64,000 nucleotides of DNA from Paludibacteraceae bacterium. Its GTDB lineage: Bacteria > Bacteroidota > Bacteroidia > Bacteroidales > Paludibacteraceae. The position numbers and the translations under genes were made by a program. The DNA lies in NCBI GenBank assembly GCA_017551025.1, contig JAFZNG010000001.1, positions 51,745 to 115,744 on the forward strand, written 5' to 3'. The notes below the pieces were generated by a model. It was not told the DNA's origin, did no database searches, and was given only the letters and a program-made list of their open reading frames with translations. Positions 34,067-42,362 of the stretch are shown one piece after another; the stretch's first letter is position 1, and each line of letters begins with the position of its first letter.

Positions 34067-37000
34067 TGCGAAAGGTCTTTAGTCTTTTGTCGTTGAGCGT
34101 AGCGATCTTTTGTCTGACGGCGCAGGCTCAATCACCGGTGCCGATAGGCGGCGGTTCGTATGCCTCGTATGTGCCGCTATCGAAGAGTCGTACGTCTGCA
34201 CACGACGGCTGTCAGGCCTACCAGATGGAGCACCGTCGGCTCTACTTGCCCGACTCGCTGCTTTCGCGTCTGGGGACTCCGGACGGAAGCCGACAGGGCT
34301 CGCTGGCGTTGCCCACCAACGACTGGTGGACCTATGCCTTGGTCAATACCTGGACCGGTAAGATCTGGATGTACCCGGGATGGGTGGAGGCCAAAGACGG
34401 AGAGGTGCAGATCGGTTATCCTACCTACTGGGAACCGACGGGCTGCGAGATGAAATGGGATACGCCGCTGTCGATTCGTTTTACGAATTCACTCACAGGA
34501 AAGAAAGCAGCTTTTAAAGAAGCTCTGGTAGATAGTTGGTCCGACTTCATGATGTCCTTTATCATGCAAGACGGCGAGGCATGGGTGCGCGTGACTTGTA
34601 TGCACGGTTCGCCGCTGGTATGGTTGGAATCGCAAGGCATCACCATGACGGCTACCAATCCCGATGCCGCCAAGTATGCCGTGTTGACCCGGGCGAATCA
34701 GTTGACCGTCGCCTTGCTGACCGACGGACTGACGACGGAAACCATCATGCCTTACGCGTTCCGTATTCCGCGTCGTACGCGCATGGACTATCACTACGAC
34801 GCCAATACCTCCTCGCTCACCACAACTTTTCATGTTGATCACCCGGTGCTGATGGGCTTCCTGCCGCATCATTACTACGGCACCACTTTCGCCTTTAACC
34901 TTTCGCCTTTCGCCTTTCAGACTCCTCGCGGTCAGATGCGGCTGGCGGAGGGTAATGATTTTCAATTTACCTATACCGTCCATCCCTTCCTTCCGTATTT
35001 CCCTGCACCGCTGGCATGGGACGAGGATTTCTCGCCCGAGCGGATGGCGGAACTCAATGCCGATTATGCCAAGCGAGGCACGTTTGGTGGTGATACGTAT
35101 TGGGGCGGTAAGGGCTTGACGCAGATGGCGCATTATATGACGTTTGCGCTGCAGATGGGCGATACGGCTACCTTCCGTATGGCCAAGCAGCGACTCCGAG
35201 ACGTACTCATCGACTGGTATACCTTCACGCCCGGCGAAGAACGCTTCTATTTTGCGCATTATCCGCGTTGGGGGGCACTGATCGGTATGGATCCGTCCTA
35301 CGACTCCGACACCTTCAACGACCATCATTTCCATTACGGCTACTTCGTCTATGCCTCGGCGATACTGTGTATGCTCGACGATGAGTTCCGCACGCAGTAC
35401 GGACCCATGGCGCGCGAGGTGGCACGCGACTATGCCAACTGGCAACGTTCGGCGGACGAACCTTGGTTTAGAACGCTTGACCCTTATTGCGGTCACTCGT
35501 TTGCGGGTGGCTTGGGTAACCAGGGTAACGGCAACGGACAGGAATCTACCTCCGAAGCCATCCAGGGTTGGGGTGGTGTGTACCTGCTGGGTGCCGCCCT
35601 TCAGGATGAGGACATGCTCGAGGCGGGCATCATGGGCTATACGCTCGAGACGCGTGCTACGGCCGAATACTGGTTTGACAAGCAGCGTCGGAATATCGAC
35701 TATACTAAGTACCAGCATCCCTACTGCTGCAACCTGACGATGCAAGGTGTAGGGTGGTGGACCTGGTTCTCGGGTGACCCCGTTTGGATGCATTCTATCC
35801 AGTGGTTGCCTATCTCGCCGATACTGAGCAATTGTTTCAGCGAGGACCTCGACTTCGCGCGTTGGGATTATACCCGGATGTATGCCGCCAAAGAGGTGGG
35901 CAACTACGAGGCTGCGCAAGGAGGTCTGGGCGATGAGTCGGGACTGGGCAATGTGTGCCTATCGTACCTATCGCTCTTCGATGCCGACTCGGCTATTCGG
36001 GTATGGAACCGTATGGATCGCATGGGCAAAGCCCTGGCTAAGAATCCCGATACGGGAGGTATTACCTACTGGCTGGCACATGCCCATAAGTCGCTCGGCG
36101 AGAAGCGCTATGATATCTACGCAAATCATCCGATGGCTTGCGCTTATACCGATACCGTAAGCGGTCGCACGACCTATGCGGTCTATAACGTGGCTGCTAC
36201 GCCGCTGAGTGTGCATTTCTTCGGCGCGGTAGATACAACGCTCAGCGTACCCCAAGGCCTGACGCTGGTGTGCGGTACGGAGACGCAGACGGTCACGACA
36301 ATCCCGGACGAAGAGGTGACCGTCTCTCCCGACCCGCTGGCATGGGACTTGCCGTATCCGAACCTGGCACTCCATAAACCCGTGACCGTCTCGTCGTACG
36401 AGAATGCCGGTTGCGTGGCTGCCAACCTCACAGACGGCGATCAGACAACCCGCTGGGGATCGCAGCACAGGGATAATGAGTATGCTATCGTCGATCTCGG
36501 TCAGCAGTGCTACATCGATCATCTGATACTGCGTTGGGAGACGGCCTATGCATCCGAATACGAACTCGCGCTCTCGGATGACGGACAGACCTGGCGCACG
36601 GTGACGCTCTCCTCTGCCGGTGGGGTGGAGAGAATCCAAATGACCAATTACCAAAGCCAAATCACCCGTAGTCGCGCAAGGTACTTGCGCCTGACGGGCC
36701 TTCAGCGTGCTACGCAGTATGGTACCTCGCTCTACGAACTCGAGGCTTATGGTCGTCCGCTGACGGGTGACCCGACGCAGGTGTTCGCTATTGCCCTCTC
36801 GGCCAGCGATACGGTGCTGTATCAAGGTCAGACTACGACACTCACGACGACTGCCTATAGTTATACCGGAGAGGTGCTCTCCGTGAACCACGAGCAACGG
36901 ACATACCCGGATTACGGGCTCTTCACCGAGACGCGCACCGTAGGCGACTATTCGGCATCGCTGACAATCGTGGTACTCGAGACCGAACAACCGGTCGGCG

Positions 37001-37740
37001 TGCAGGTGCAGCCCGCAGAGGTAACGATGCCGCTGGGTACGGAGCAAAAGTTTGTGGTCTATCTAATCAACCAGTTTGGTACGGCTACCGATTCGTGCGT
37101 GAATAGCTATCGGGCTACGCAGGTGGGCGACTACCAGGTGGTATATCCATGCTTCGGCATGACGGATACGGCGCTGGTACATGTACTGGCCTTCGACCAG
37201 GTCAACCTGGCGCTTGGCAAACCCGCTACGGCTTCCGGTGCGGAGGGCGATGGTACGTCGGCGGCAAAAGCTGTGGACGGCAACCTTGAGACCCGCTGGT
37301 CCAGTCGCTTCCAGGACAACGAGTGGATTGCCGTAGACCTGGGTAACTGCTACCGACTCAAGAGCGTGCGCCTCATCTGGGAGGCTGCGTATGCTACCTC
37401 GTATGATATCCAGCTGAGCGACGACGGCGAACAGTACACTACCGTGAAATCCGTGACGGGTGCGGAAGGTGGTACGCAGACAGTAGATATCCGTCGCAAC
37501 GGTCAGCCTGTGGAGGCACGTTATGTGCGTGTGCTATGCAAGACGCGCAATACGGGCTACGGCAGTTCGCTCTGGGAACTGGAGGTGTACGGAGAATCGC
37601 AATGCGAATCGGAGGGAACAGGTATCAGCCAAACTCCCTCGTCAGTAGGAACCTATAAATTTATCAAAGATGGCAAGATATTTATTTCGCGCAACGGTAT
37701 TGTCTATTCTGCTGATGGCCGTGTGCTCATGCAACCATAA
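34063..37740 (+). CDS. Secreted GH81 endo-beta-1,3-glucanase with two CBM32-like domains and C-terminal tag
   Basis: The ATG at 34063 (ATGA overlap with the GH30 stop) opens a type I signal peptide ending CLTAQAQ. The GH81 domain spans about 25-755: NDWWTYALVNTWTG, NDHHFHYGYFVYASAIL and GQESTSEAIQGWGG, with candidate catalytic Glu494 and Glu498. F5/8 type C domains follow at about 766-905 (NLALHKPVTVSSYEN) and 1047-1190 (NLALGKPATASGAEG) around an Ig-like region. It ends with the shared tag (KFIKDGKIFISRNG ... GRVLMQP). Three heptamer arrays lie inside. The last 71 bases overlap the GH3 gene in another frame. GH81 enzymes attack insoluble beta-1,3-glucan. Confidence 0.9.
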   Translation: MMRKVFSLLSLSVAIFCLTAQAQSPVPIGGGSYASYVPLSKSRTSAHDGCQAYQMEHRRLYLPDSLLSRLGTPDGSRQGSLALPTNDWWTYALVNTWTGKIWMYPGWVEAKDGEVQIGYPTYWEPTGCEMKWDTPLSIRFTNSLTGKKAAFKEALVDSWSDFMMSFIMQDGEAWVRVTCMHGSPLVWLESQGITMTATNPDAAKYAVLTRANQLTVALLTDGLTTETIMPYAFRIPRRTRMDYHYDANTSSLTTTFHVDHPVLMGFLPHHYYGTTFAFNLSPFAFQTPRGQMRLAEGNDFQFTYTVHPFLPYFPAPLAWDEDFSPERMAELNADYAKRGTFGGDTYWGGKGLTQMAHYMTFALQMGDTATFRMAKQRLRDVLIDWYTFTPGEERFYFAHYPRWGALIGMDPSYDSDTFNDHHFHYGYFVYASAILCMLDDEFRTQYGPMAREVARDYANWQRSADEPWFRTLDPYCGHSFAGGLGNQGNGNGQESTSEAIQGWGGVYLLGAALQDEDMLEAGIMGYTLETRATAEYWFDKQRRNIDYTKYQHPYCCNLTMQGVGWWTWFSGDPVWMHSIQWLPISPILSNCFSEDLDFARWDYTRMYAAKEVGNYEAAQGGLGDESGLGNVCLSYLSLFDADSAIRVWNRMDRMGKALAKNPDTGGITYWLAHAHKSLGEKRYDIYANHPMACAYTDTVSGRTTYAVYNVAATPLSVHFFGAVDTTLSVPQGLTLVCGTETQTVTTIPDEEVTVSPDPLAWDLPYPNLALHKPVTVSSYENAGCVAANLTDGDQTTRWGSQHRDNEYAIVDLGQQCYIDHLILRWETAYASEYELALSDDGQTWRTVTLSSAGGVERIQMTNYQSQITRSRARYLRLTGLQRATQYGTSLYELEAYGRPLTGDPTQVFAIALSASDTVLYQGQTTTLTTTAYSYTGEVLSVNHEQRTYPDYGLFTETRTVGDYSASLTIVVLETEQPVGVQVQPAEVTMPLGTEQKFVVYLINQFGTATDSCVNSYRATQVGDYQVVYPCFGMTDTALVHVLAFDQVNLALGKPATASGAEGDGTSAAKAVDGNLETRWSSRFQDNEWIAVDLGNCYRLKSVRLIWEAAYATSYDIQLSDDGEQYTTVKSVTGAEGGTQTVDIRRNGQPVEARYVRVLCKTRNTGYGSSLWELEVYGESQCESEGTGISQTPSSVGTYKFIKDGKIFISRNGIVYSADGRVLMQP
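34077..34113 (+). repeat. Heptamer words forming the GH81 signal peptide core
   Basis: CTTTAGT, CTTTTGT, CGTTGAG, CGTAGCG, AT, CTTTTGT. Encodes FSLLSLSVAIFCL, parallel to SusD and the first GH16. Confidence 0.8.
34886..34920 (+). repeat. Heptamer array CTTTCGC inside GH81
   Basis: Units CTTTCGC, CTTTAAC, CTTTCGC, CTTTCGC, CTTTCAG. Encodes TFAFNLSPFAFQ between two beta strands. Confidence 0.85.
36633..36667 (+). repeat. Degenerate heptamer array (ATTACCA-like) inside GH81
   Basis: Units AATCCAA, ATGACCA, ATTACCA, AAGCCAA, ATCACCC. Encodes IQMTNYQSQITRS within the first F5/8 type C domain. Confidence 0.6.
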
Positions 37741-39919
37741 GAGTGCGGAAGATCAGTTTATCGATAACCTGCTCGCGCAGATGACGCTCGAGGAGAAGAT
37801 CGGTCAGATGAACCAGCTCGACCCTTCGTATGAATCGGAAGCCAAAGAGGCACTGATCCGCGAGGGTAAGGTAGGATCGATATTCAATATCGTGGGTGCT
37901 AAGGAGGTGAATCGCCTCCAGCGCATGGCGGTAGAGGAGACCCGTCTGGGTATCCCGTTGGTGGTAGCGCGTGACGTCATTCACGGCTTTCGTACGATCT
38001 ATCCTATCCCCCTCGGACAGGGTGCAACATGGAATCCGGAGATGGTAGAGAAAGCTGCTGTTTATACAAGCGAAGAGGCATACTCGGCCGGTATACGATG
38101 GGCATTCTCGCCTATGGTAGATGTAGCGCACGACCCGCGTTGGGGTCGCGTAGCAGAAGGCTATGGTGAAGACCCCGTATTGACCTCCACGATGGGTGCC
38201 GCTACCGTCCGTGGTTACCAACAGCCAATAGCTAATAGCCAATGGCCAATGATGGCTGCCTGCGTGAAGCACTTTGCCGGTTATTCGGTTTCGGAAGGTG
38301 GACGTGATTATAATACGACTTGGATTCCCGAGACCCAGTTGCGCGATATCTACCTGCCGCCGTTCAAGGCTGCACTGGATGCCGGAGCGATGTCGCTCAT
38401 GTGTTCGTTCAATGCCCTGAACGGACTGCCCTCGTCGGCTAACCCGCACCTGAATATAGATATCTTACGCAATGAGTGGCAATCGGATGCGCTGTTGCTT
38501 AGCGATTGGGGTAGCGGTAGCGATCTGGTGCCGCACGGACTGTGTGCGGACAAGAAGGACGCGGCGCTGCGGTGTATCAATGCCCGCATGGAGATGGATA
38601 TGCAGGGAAATATCTATACCGATTACCTCGCCGAACTGGTGGCGGAGGGCAAGGTGAAGGAGAGCCGGATTGATGAGTGCGTACGCTCTATTTTGCGACT
38701 CAAATACCGTCTCGGTCTATTCGATAATCCCTACGTGCCGGAGGATGAACCGATCGCCTATACAGATAGTGCCCTCAACTTAGCCACCCAACTGGTAGAG
38801 CAATCCGCTATCCTGCTCAAGAACGACGGTGTGCTACCGCTCACCGCTAACCAATCACCGCTCACCATTCTTATCACCGGTCCGCTAGCCGACCAGAAGA
38901 AGGAGCAACTCGGTACGTGGATCTTCGACGGCGAACCCGAGCACTCCGTAACGCCGCTCGAAGCGTTTGAAGAATTAAAAATTAAAAATGAAAAATTAAA
39001 AATTATTTTTGAGCCGGGATTGATCTATAGTCGCGACAAGAATGCGGCGGGCATCCGAAAAGCCGTAGAGGCAGCTAGTCAGGCCGACGTGATTATCTTC
39101 TTTGCCGGCGAGGAAGCCATTCTATCGGGCGAGGCACGTTGCCGTGCGGATATTACCTTGCCGGGCGCACAAAGCGAGATGATGGAGGCGCTGGCCGAGA
39201 CAGGTAAACCCGTCGTGCTGATTGTGATGGCGGGTCGTCCGCTGACGATCGGTCGCGAGGTAGAGCAGGCGGCTGCCGTGCTCTATTCCTTCCACGGTGG
39301 CACGATGGCAGGTCCCGGACTGGCGAATGTACTGACCGGTCGGGCAGTACCCTCCGGCAAGACACCGATCACCTTCCCCAAGATGGTGGGCCAGATACCG
39401 CTCTACTATAATCGCCATAATACCGGTCGTCCTACGTACGACGAGCCGGTGCTCATCGATGATATACCGGTCGGTGCACCGCAGTTCAGCGTGGGCTATT
39501 CGTCCTGCTGGCTGGAGACGGCTACCGAACCGCTCTTCCCCTTCGGCTACGGACTGAGTTATACGACGTTTGCGTATGGGGAACCACAATTAGACGGAAT
39601 GACGGTTTCGTGTACCGTCAAGAACACCGGCACATATGATGCCTACGAAGTAGCGCAACTCTATACCCATCAGCACGCCGGCGCACTGGTGCGTCCGCTG
39701 AAGGAACTCAAGGATTTCCAGAAGATCTTCATCCCGGCGGGTGAGTCGCGCGAGGTGAGCTTCACGCTAACCCGCGAACAGCTCGGCTACTGGCACCAAG
39801 CATACGAGGGCCAGACCAGCCGCGTATGGTTCGCTACCGACGATGCCGACTTCGATATCTGGATTGCGCCCGACTCGCGCTGCCAGACCAAACCTGTTTC
39901 AATACAACTAAAAAACTAA
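37670..39919 (+). CDS. GH3 beta-glucosidase lipoprotein
   Basis: The ATG at 37670 lies inside the GH81 gene and opens a lipoprotein signal (MARYLFRATVLSILLMAVCSC, Cys21). The GH3 N-terminal barrel contains the nucleophile Asp279 in LLLSDWGSGSD, the middle domain has IIFFAGEEAILSGEARCRADITLPGAQ, and an FnIII-like C-terminal domain follows (YEVAQLYTHQHAGALVRPLKELKDFQK). At 749 residues it is complete. It probably removes terminal glucose from beta-gluco-oligosaccharides in the periplasm. Three heptamer arrays lie inside the gene. The 71-base overlap with GH81 encodes both a secretion signal and a C-terminal tag. Confidence 0.92.
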   Translation: MARYLFRATVLSILLMAVCSCNHKSAEDQFIDNLLAQMTLEEKIGQMNQLDPSYESEAKEALIREGKVGSIFNIVGAKEVNRLQRMAVEETRLGIPLVVARDVIHGFRTIYPIPLGQGATWNPEMVEKAAVYTSEEAYSAGIRWAFSPMVDVAHDPRWGRVAEGYGEDPVLTSTMGAATVRGYQQPIANSQWPMMAACVKHFAGYSVSEGGRDYNTTWIPETQLRDIYLPPFKAALDAGAMSLMCSFNALNGLPSSANPHLNIDILRNEWQSDALLLSDWGSGSDLVPHGLCADKKDAALRCINARMEMDMQGNIYTDYLAELVAEGKVKESRIDECVRSILRLKYRLGLFDNPYVPEDEPIAYTDSALNLATQLVEQSAILLKNDGVLPLTANQSPLTILITGPLADQKKEQLGTWIFDGEPEHSVTPLEAFEELKIKNEKLKIIFEPGLIYSRDKNAAGIRKAVEAASQADVIIFFAGEEAILSGEARCRADITLPGAQSEMMEALAETGKPVVLIVMAGRPLTIGREVEQAAAVLYSFHGGTMAGPGLANVLTGRAVPSGKTPITFPKMVGQIPLYYNRHNTGRPTYDEPVLIDDIPVGAPQFSVGYSSCWLETATEPLFPFGYGLSYTTFAYGEPQLDGMTVSCTVKNTGTYDAYEVAQLYTHQHAGALVRPLKELKDFQKIFIPAGESREVSFTLTREQLGYWHQAYEGQTSRVWFATDDADFDIWIAPDSRCQTKPVSIQLKN
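38223..38250 (+). repeat. Heptamer array AGCCAAT inside GH3
   Basis: Units AGCCAAT, AGCTAAT, AGCCAAT, GGCCAAT. Encodes PIANSQWPM before the conserved KHFAGY segment. Confidence 0.85.
38833..38867 (+). repeat. Heptamer array CTCACCG inside GH3
   Basis: Units GCTACCG, CTCACCG, CTAACCA, ATCACCG, CTCACCA. Encodes LPLTANQSPLTIL; same word family as the SGNH linker at 7594. Confidence 0.8.
38973..39007 (+). repeat. AATTAAA heptamer array inside GH3
   Basis: Units AATTAAA, AATTAAA, AATGAAA, AATTAAA, AATTATT. Encodes ELKIKNEKLKII; the third unit, in the stop phase, is AATGAAA. Confidence 0.85.
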
Positions 39920-39925
39920 AATACT

Positions 39926-41185
39926 ATGCGTACAAATCAATCTTCTTCTCTTCGTATTATCACCATCATCGCGATGATGTTTCTCTATGCGATGATTGCG
40001 TTTGTCACCAATCTCGCAGCTCCGGTCGGCAAGATCTGGGGCGAGTCGTTCACCGATCCTGCCCAGGCCGAGCGAATGGGTATGTTGGGCAACCTGTTCA
40101 ACTTCCTGGCCTATCTCGTCATGGGTATTCCGGCGGGCAATTTCTTGTCAAAGTTTGGTTACAAGAAGACGGCTCTCACGGCTATCTCGCTGGGCTTTAT
40201 CGGTATCGGCATTCAATGGTTGAGCGGCGAAGTCAGCAGTTTTGCCGTGTATCTGTTCGGCGCTCTTTTGAGTGGCTTCTGCGTATGTATGCTCAATACC
40301 GTCACCAACCCGATGCTCAACCTGCTGGGCGGAGGAGGTAACCGCGGTAACCAACTCAATATGATAGGCGGTACGCTCAACTCTCTATCCGGTTCGTTGA
40401 CGCCTATGCTCGTAGGTGCGATCATCGGCGAGAGCCTGGTAGGCAAGAGTATCGCTGATGTGAATATCGTGCTGTATATCGCCATGGCGGTATTTGCGCT
40501 GATCTTCTTGATCCTGTTCGTGACACCTCTGGCAGAACCCGAAGGAGCAGGCCAACAGGTGACCTACGAGCGCAGTGCATGGTCGTTCCGTCACTTTGTG
40601 CTGGGTGCGGTGGCTATCTTCTTCTACGTAGGTGTAGAGGTGGGTATCCCGGCTACGCTGATTTCCTACCTGACTCCGACGGCCGGTTTTGCTGCGGCTG
40701 GTTTTGTCGCCGGTCTGTACTGGTTGCTGATGCTGGTCGGTCGTACGATAGGTTCGTTTATCGGAGGCAAGGTAAGCAGCAAAGTGATGGTTACTTGCGT
40801 GGCTATGGTAGCTATCGCACTCATGGTGGCTGCCATGCTGCTGGGTGACAGTCTGACCGTTTCGCTGCCTACCAGTTGGGCATTCGAGATGCAGGCTATG
40901 CCGGTGGCTGCCTTGCTGATCATGCTTTGCGGTCTGTGCACCTCCGTAATGTGGACCTGTATCTTCAATATGGCTACGGAGGGACTCGGTAAATATACCG
41001 CCAAGGCTTCGGGTATCTTCATGATGATGGTTGTCGGTGGTGGTGTGCTGCCGTATATCCAGAGCCTGGTAGCCGCGCACAATTGTCTGATCAGTTATAT
41101 CGTGCCGATCATCGGCGTAGCGTATATCCTCTTCTACGCCCTCATGGGTAGCAAGAACGTGAATAAGGATATCAAGATCGACTGA
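39926..41185 (+). CDS. FHS/FucP-like sugar permease (MFS)
   Basis: The 419-residue inner-membrane protein has about 12 helices. The segments VCMLNTVTNPMLNLLGG and NRGNQLNMIGGTLNSLSG resemble the fucose-glucose/galactose (FHS) branch of MFS, where NxxxNP and an asparagine-rich helix are characteristic. It starts six bases after the GH3 stop and probably imports glucose released in the periplasm by GH3 and GH30, complementing the GPH oligosaccharide symporter. The sugar is inferred. Confidence 0.85.
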   Translation: MRTNQSSSLRIITIIAMMFLYAMIAFVTNLAAPVGKIWGESFTDPAQAERMGMLGNLFNFLAYLVMGIPAGNFLSKFGYKKTALTAISLGFIGIGIQWLSGEVSSFAVYLFGALLSGFCVCMLNTVTNPMLNLLGGGGNRGNQLNMIGGTLNSLSGSLTPMLVGAIIGESLVGKSIADVNIVLYIAMAVFALIFLILFVTPLAEPEGAGQQVTYERSAWSFRHFVLGAVAIFFYVGVEVGIPATLISYLTPTAGFAAAGFVAGLYWLLMLVGRTIGSFIGGKVSSKVMVTCVAMVAIALMVAAMLLGDSLTVSLPTSWAFEMQAMPVAALLIMLCGLCTSVMWTCIFNMATEGLGKYTAKASGIFMMMVVGGGVLPYIQSLVAAHNCLISYIVPIIGVAYILFYALMGSKNVNKDIKID

Positions 41186-41196
41186 TCGGATCGCGG

Positions 41197-41892
41197 ATGA
41201 AACAGTATAAGGCGATATTTCTAGACTGGGACGATACGATAGGTGACTGGGTAGGTGCCGAACATCAGGCACTCCGGGACATCTATCGTACCTACCGTCT
41301 GGATGCGCTGTATCCTACCTATGAGGATTATCTGAATGCGTATCGTCCGTACAACTACGAGTTGTGGGATCTGTACGGCCGTGGCAATATTAGCAAGGAA
41401 GACTTGCAGTTCCGTCGCTTCTTTCGTCCGATAGAGGGATTGGCTGTATCGGCGGAGCGCCGACAAGAACTCGCCCGCGAGATGGGGGTGGAGTTTCTAC
41501 GACTGACCAATACATATTTCACGCTCCTGCCCGGGGCAGAGGAGGTGGTGCGTGCGCTGGCGAACAAATACCCGCTCACCATTATCAGCAACGGCTTCCG
41601 GGAGGTGCAGCACTATAAGTTCGCCCACTCGGGACTGGCAGACTGTTTTGCGCATACGATCATTAGCGAAGAAGTGGGCGTCAATAAACCCCAACCCGAA
41701 ATCTTTCGCATCGCCCTCGCGATGAACGGCATACAGGCCGATGAGGCAGTCATGATCGGTGACCGCTATTCCTCGGATATCCTGGGGGCTAAGAATGCCG
41801 GTATCGACCAAATATGGCTCCATACCGGTGCGGCCGAAGAGACCGCTACCTATATCGTTTCTGATCTACAAGAGGTACTCTCTATCCTATAA
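41197..41892 (+). CDS. YjjG-type HAD nucleotidase
   Basis: HAD-superfamily phosphatase of 231 residues. Motif I is FLDWDDTIGDW (Asp nucleophile, second Asp two residues on), motif II is TIISNGF, and motifs III/IV are GVNKPQPEIF and MIGDRYSSDILGAKNAGI. The helical cap and the DWDDT motif match YjjG, a house-cleaning nucleotidase for non-canonical pyrimidine monophosphates. It sits 11 bases after the permease and before umuD. A nucleotide-sanitising role beside SOS genes is an inference; a sugar-phosphatase function would fit the locus too. Confidence 0.85.
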   Translation: MKQYKAIFLDWDDTIGDWVGAEHQALRDIYRTYRLDALYPTYEDYLNAYRPYNYELWDLYGRGNISKEDLQFRRFFRPIEGLAVSAERRQELAREMGVEFLRLTNTYFTLLPGAEEVVRALANKYPLTIISNGFREVQHYKFAHSGLADCFAHTIISEEVGVNKPQPEIFRIALAMNGIQADEAVMIGDRYSSDILGAKNAGIDQIWLHTGAAEETATYIVSDLQEVLSIL

Positions 41893-41897
41893 GTATC

Positions 41898-42332
41898 ATG
41901 GCTAAACTGACAGACATAACGGATTCCGAACAAAGCGAGTTGGCACTGGAATTCGCCGAATCTATTCATGCCGGATTTCCTTCGCCTGCGGCGGACCATA
42001 CCGGTGAACGTATCAACCTTACCCGCGAACTGACACCGCATCCTGAGACAACCTTCTATGCCCACGTAGAGGGCGACTCGATGCGCGATGCCGGCATCCT
42101 GGATGGCGACATCGTCGTGGTAGATCGTAGTCTCGATCCCAAGAACGGGGATTATATCATCGCGTATATCGACAATGAATATACGCTCAAAGAGTTCCGC
42201 ATGGACGAGAGCGGCCAATGCGCCTGGCTCATCCCTCATAATCCCGACTTCCAACCCATCCGCGTTTCTGCCGAGTCGAATTTCCAAGTCTGGGGCGTCG
42301 TCACCTACGCCATCCACAAAACCCGCCCCTAA
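41898..42332 (+). CDS. umuD: UmuD-like SOS mutagenesis protein (S24 peptidase)
   Basis: The 144-residue protein has a self-cleavage site Ala25-Gly26 (SIHAGFPSPA), nucleophile Ser61 in VEGDSMRDAGI and general base Lys98 in YTLKEF. RecA-stimulated cleavage would yield the active UmuD' partner of the Y-family polymerase encoded next. There is no N-terminal DNA-binding domain, which separates it from LexA. It follows the HAD gene by five bases; no SOS box or separate promoter was recognised in that gap, so it may be co-transcribed with the glucan operon. Confidence 0.9.
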   Translation: MAKLTDITDSEQSELALEFAESIHAGFPSPAADHTGERINLTRELTPHPETTFYAHVEGDSMRDAGILDGDIVVVDRSLDPKNGDYIIAYIDNEYTLKEFRMDESGQCAWLIPHNPDFQPIRVSAESNFQVWGVVTYAIHKTRP

Positions 42333-42362
42333 CTCTACACTCTACACCCTACACCCTACACC
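42333..42362 (+). repeat. Heptamer array CTCTACA/CCCTACA between umuD and umuC
   Basis: Units CTCTACA, CTCTACA, CCCTACA, CCCTACA, CC fill the entire 30-base gap between the umuD stop and the umuC ATG. Confidence 0.9.
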
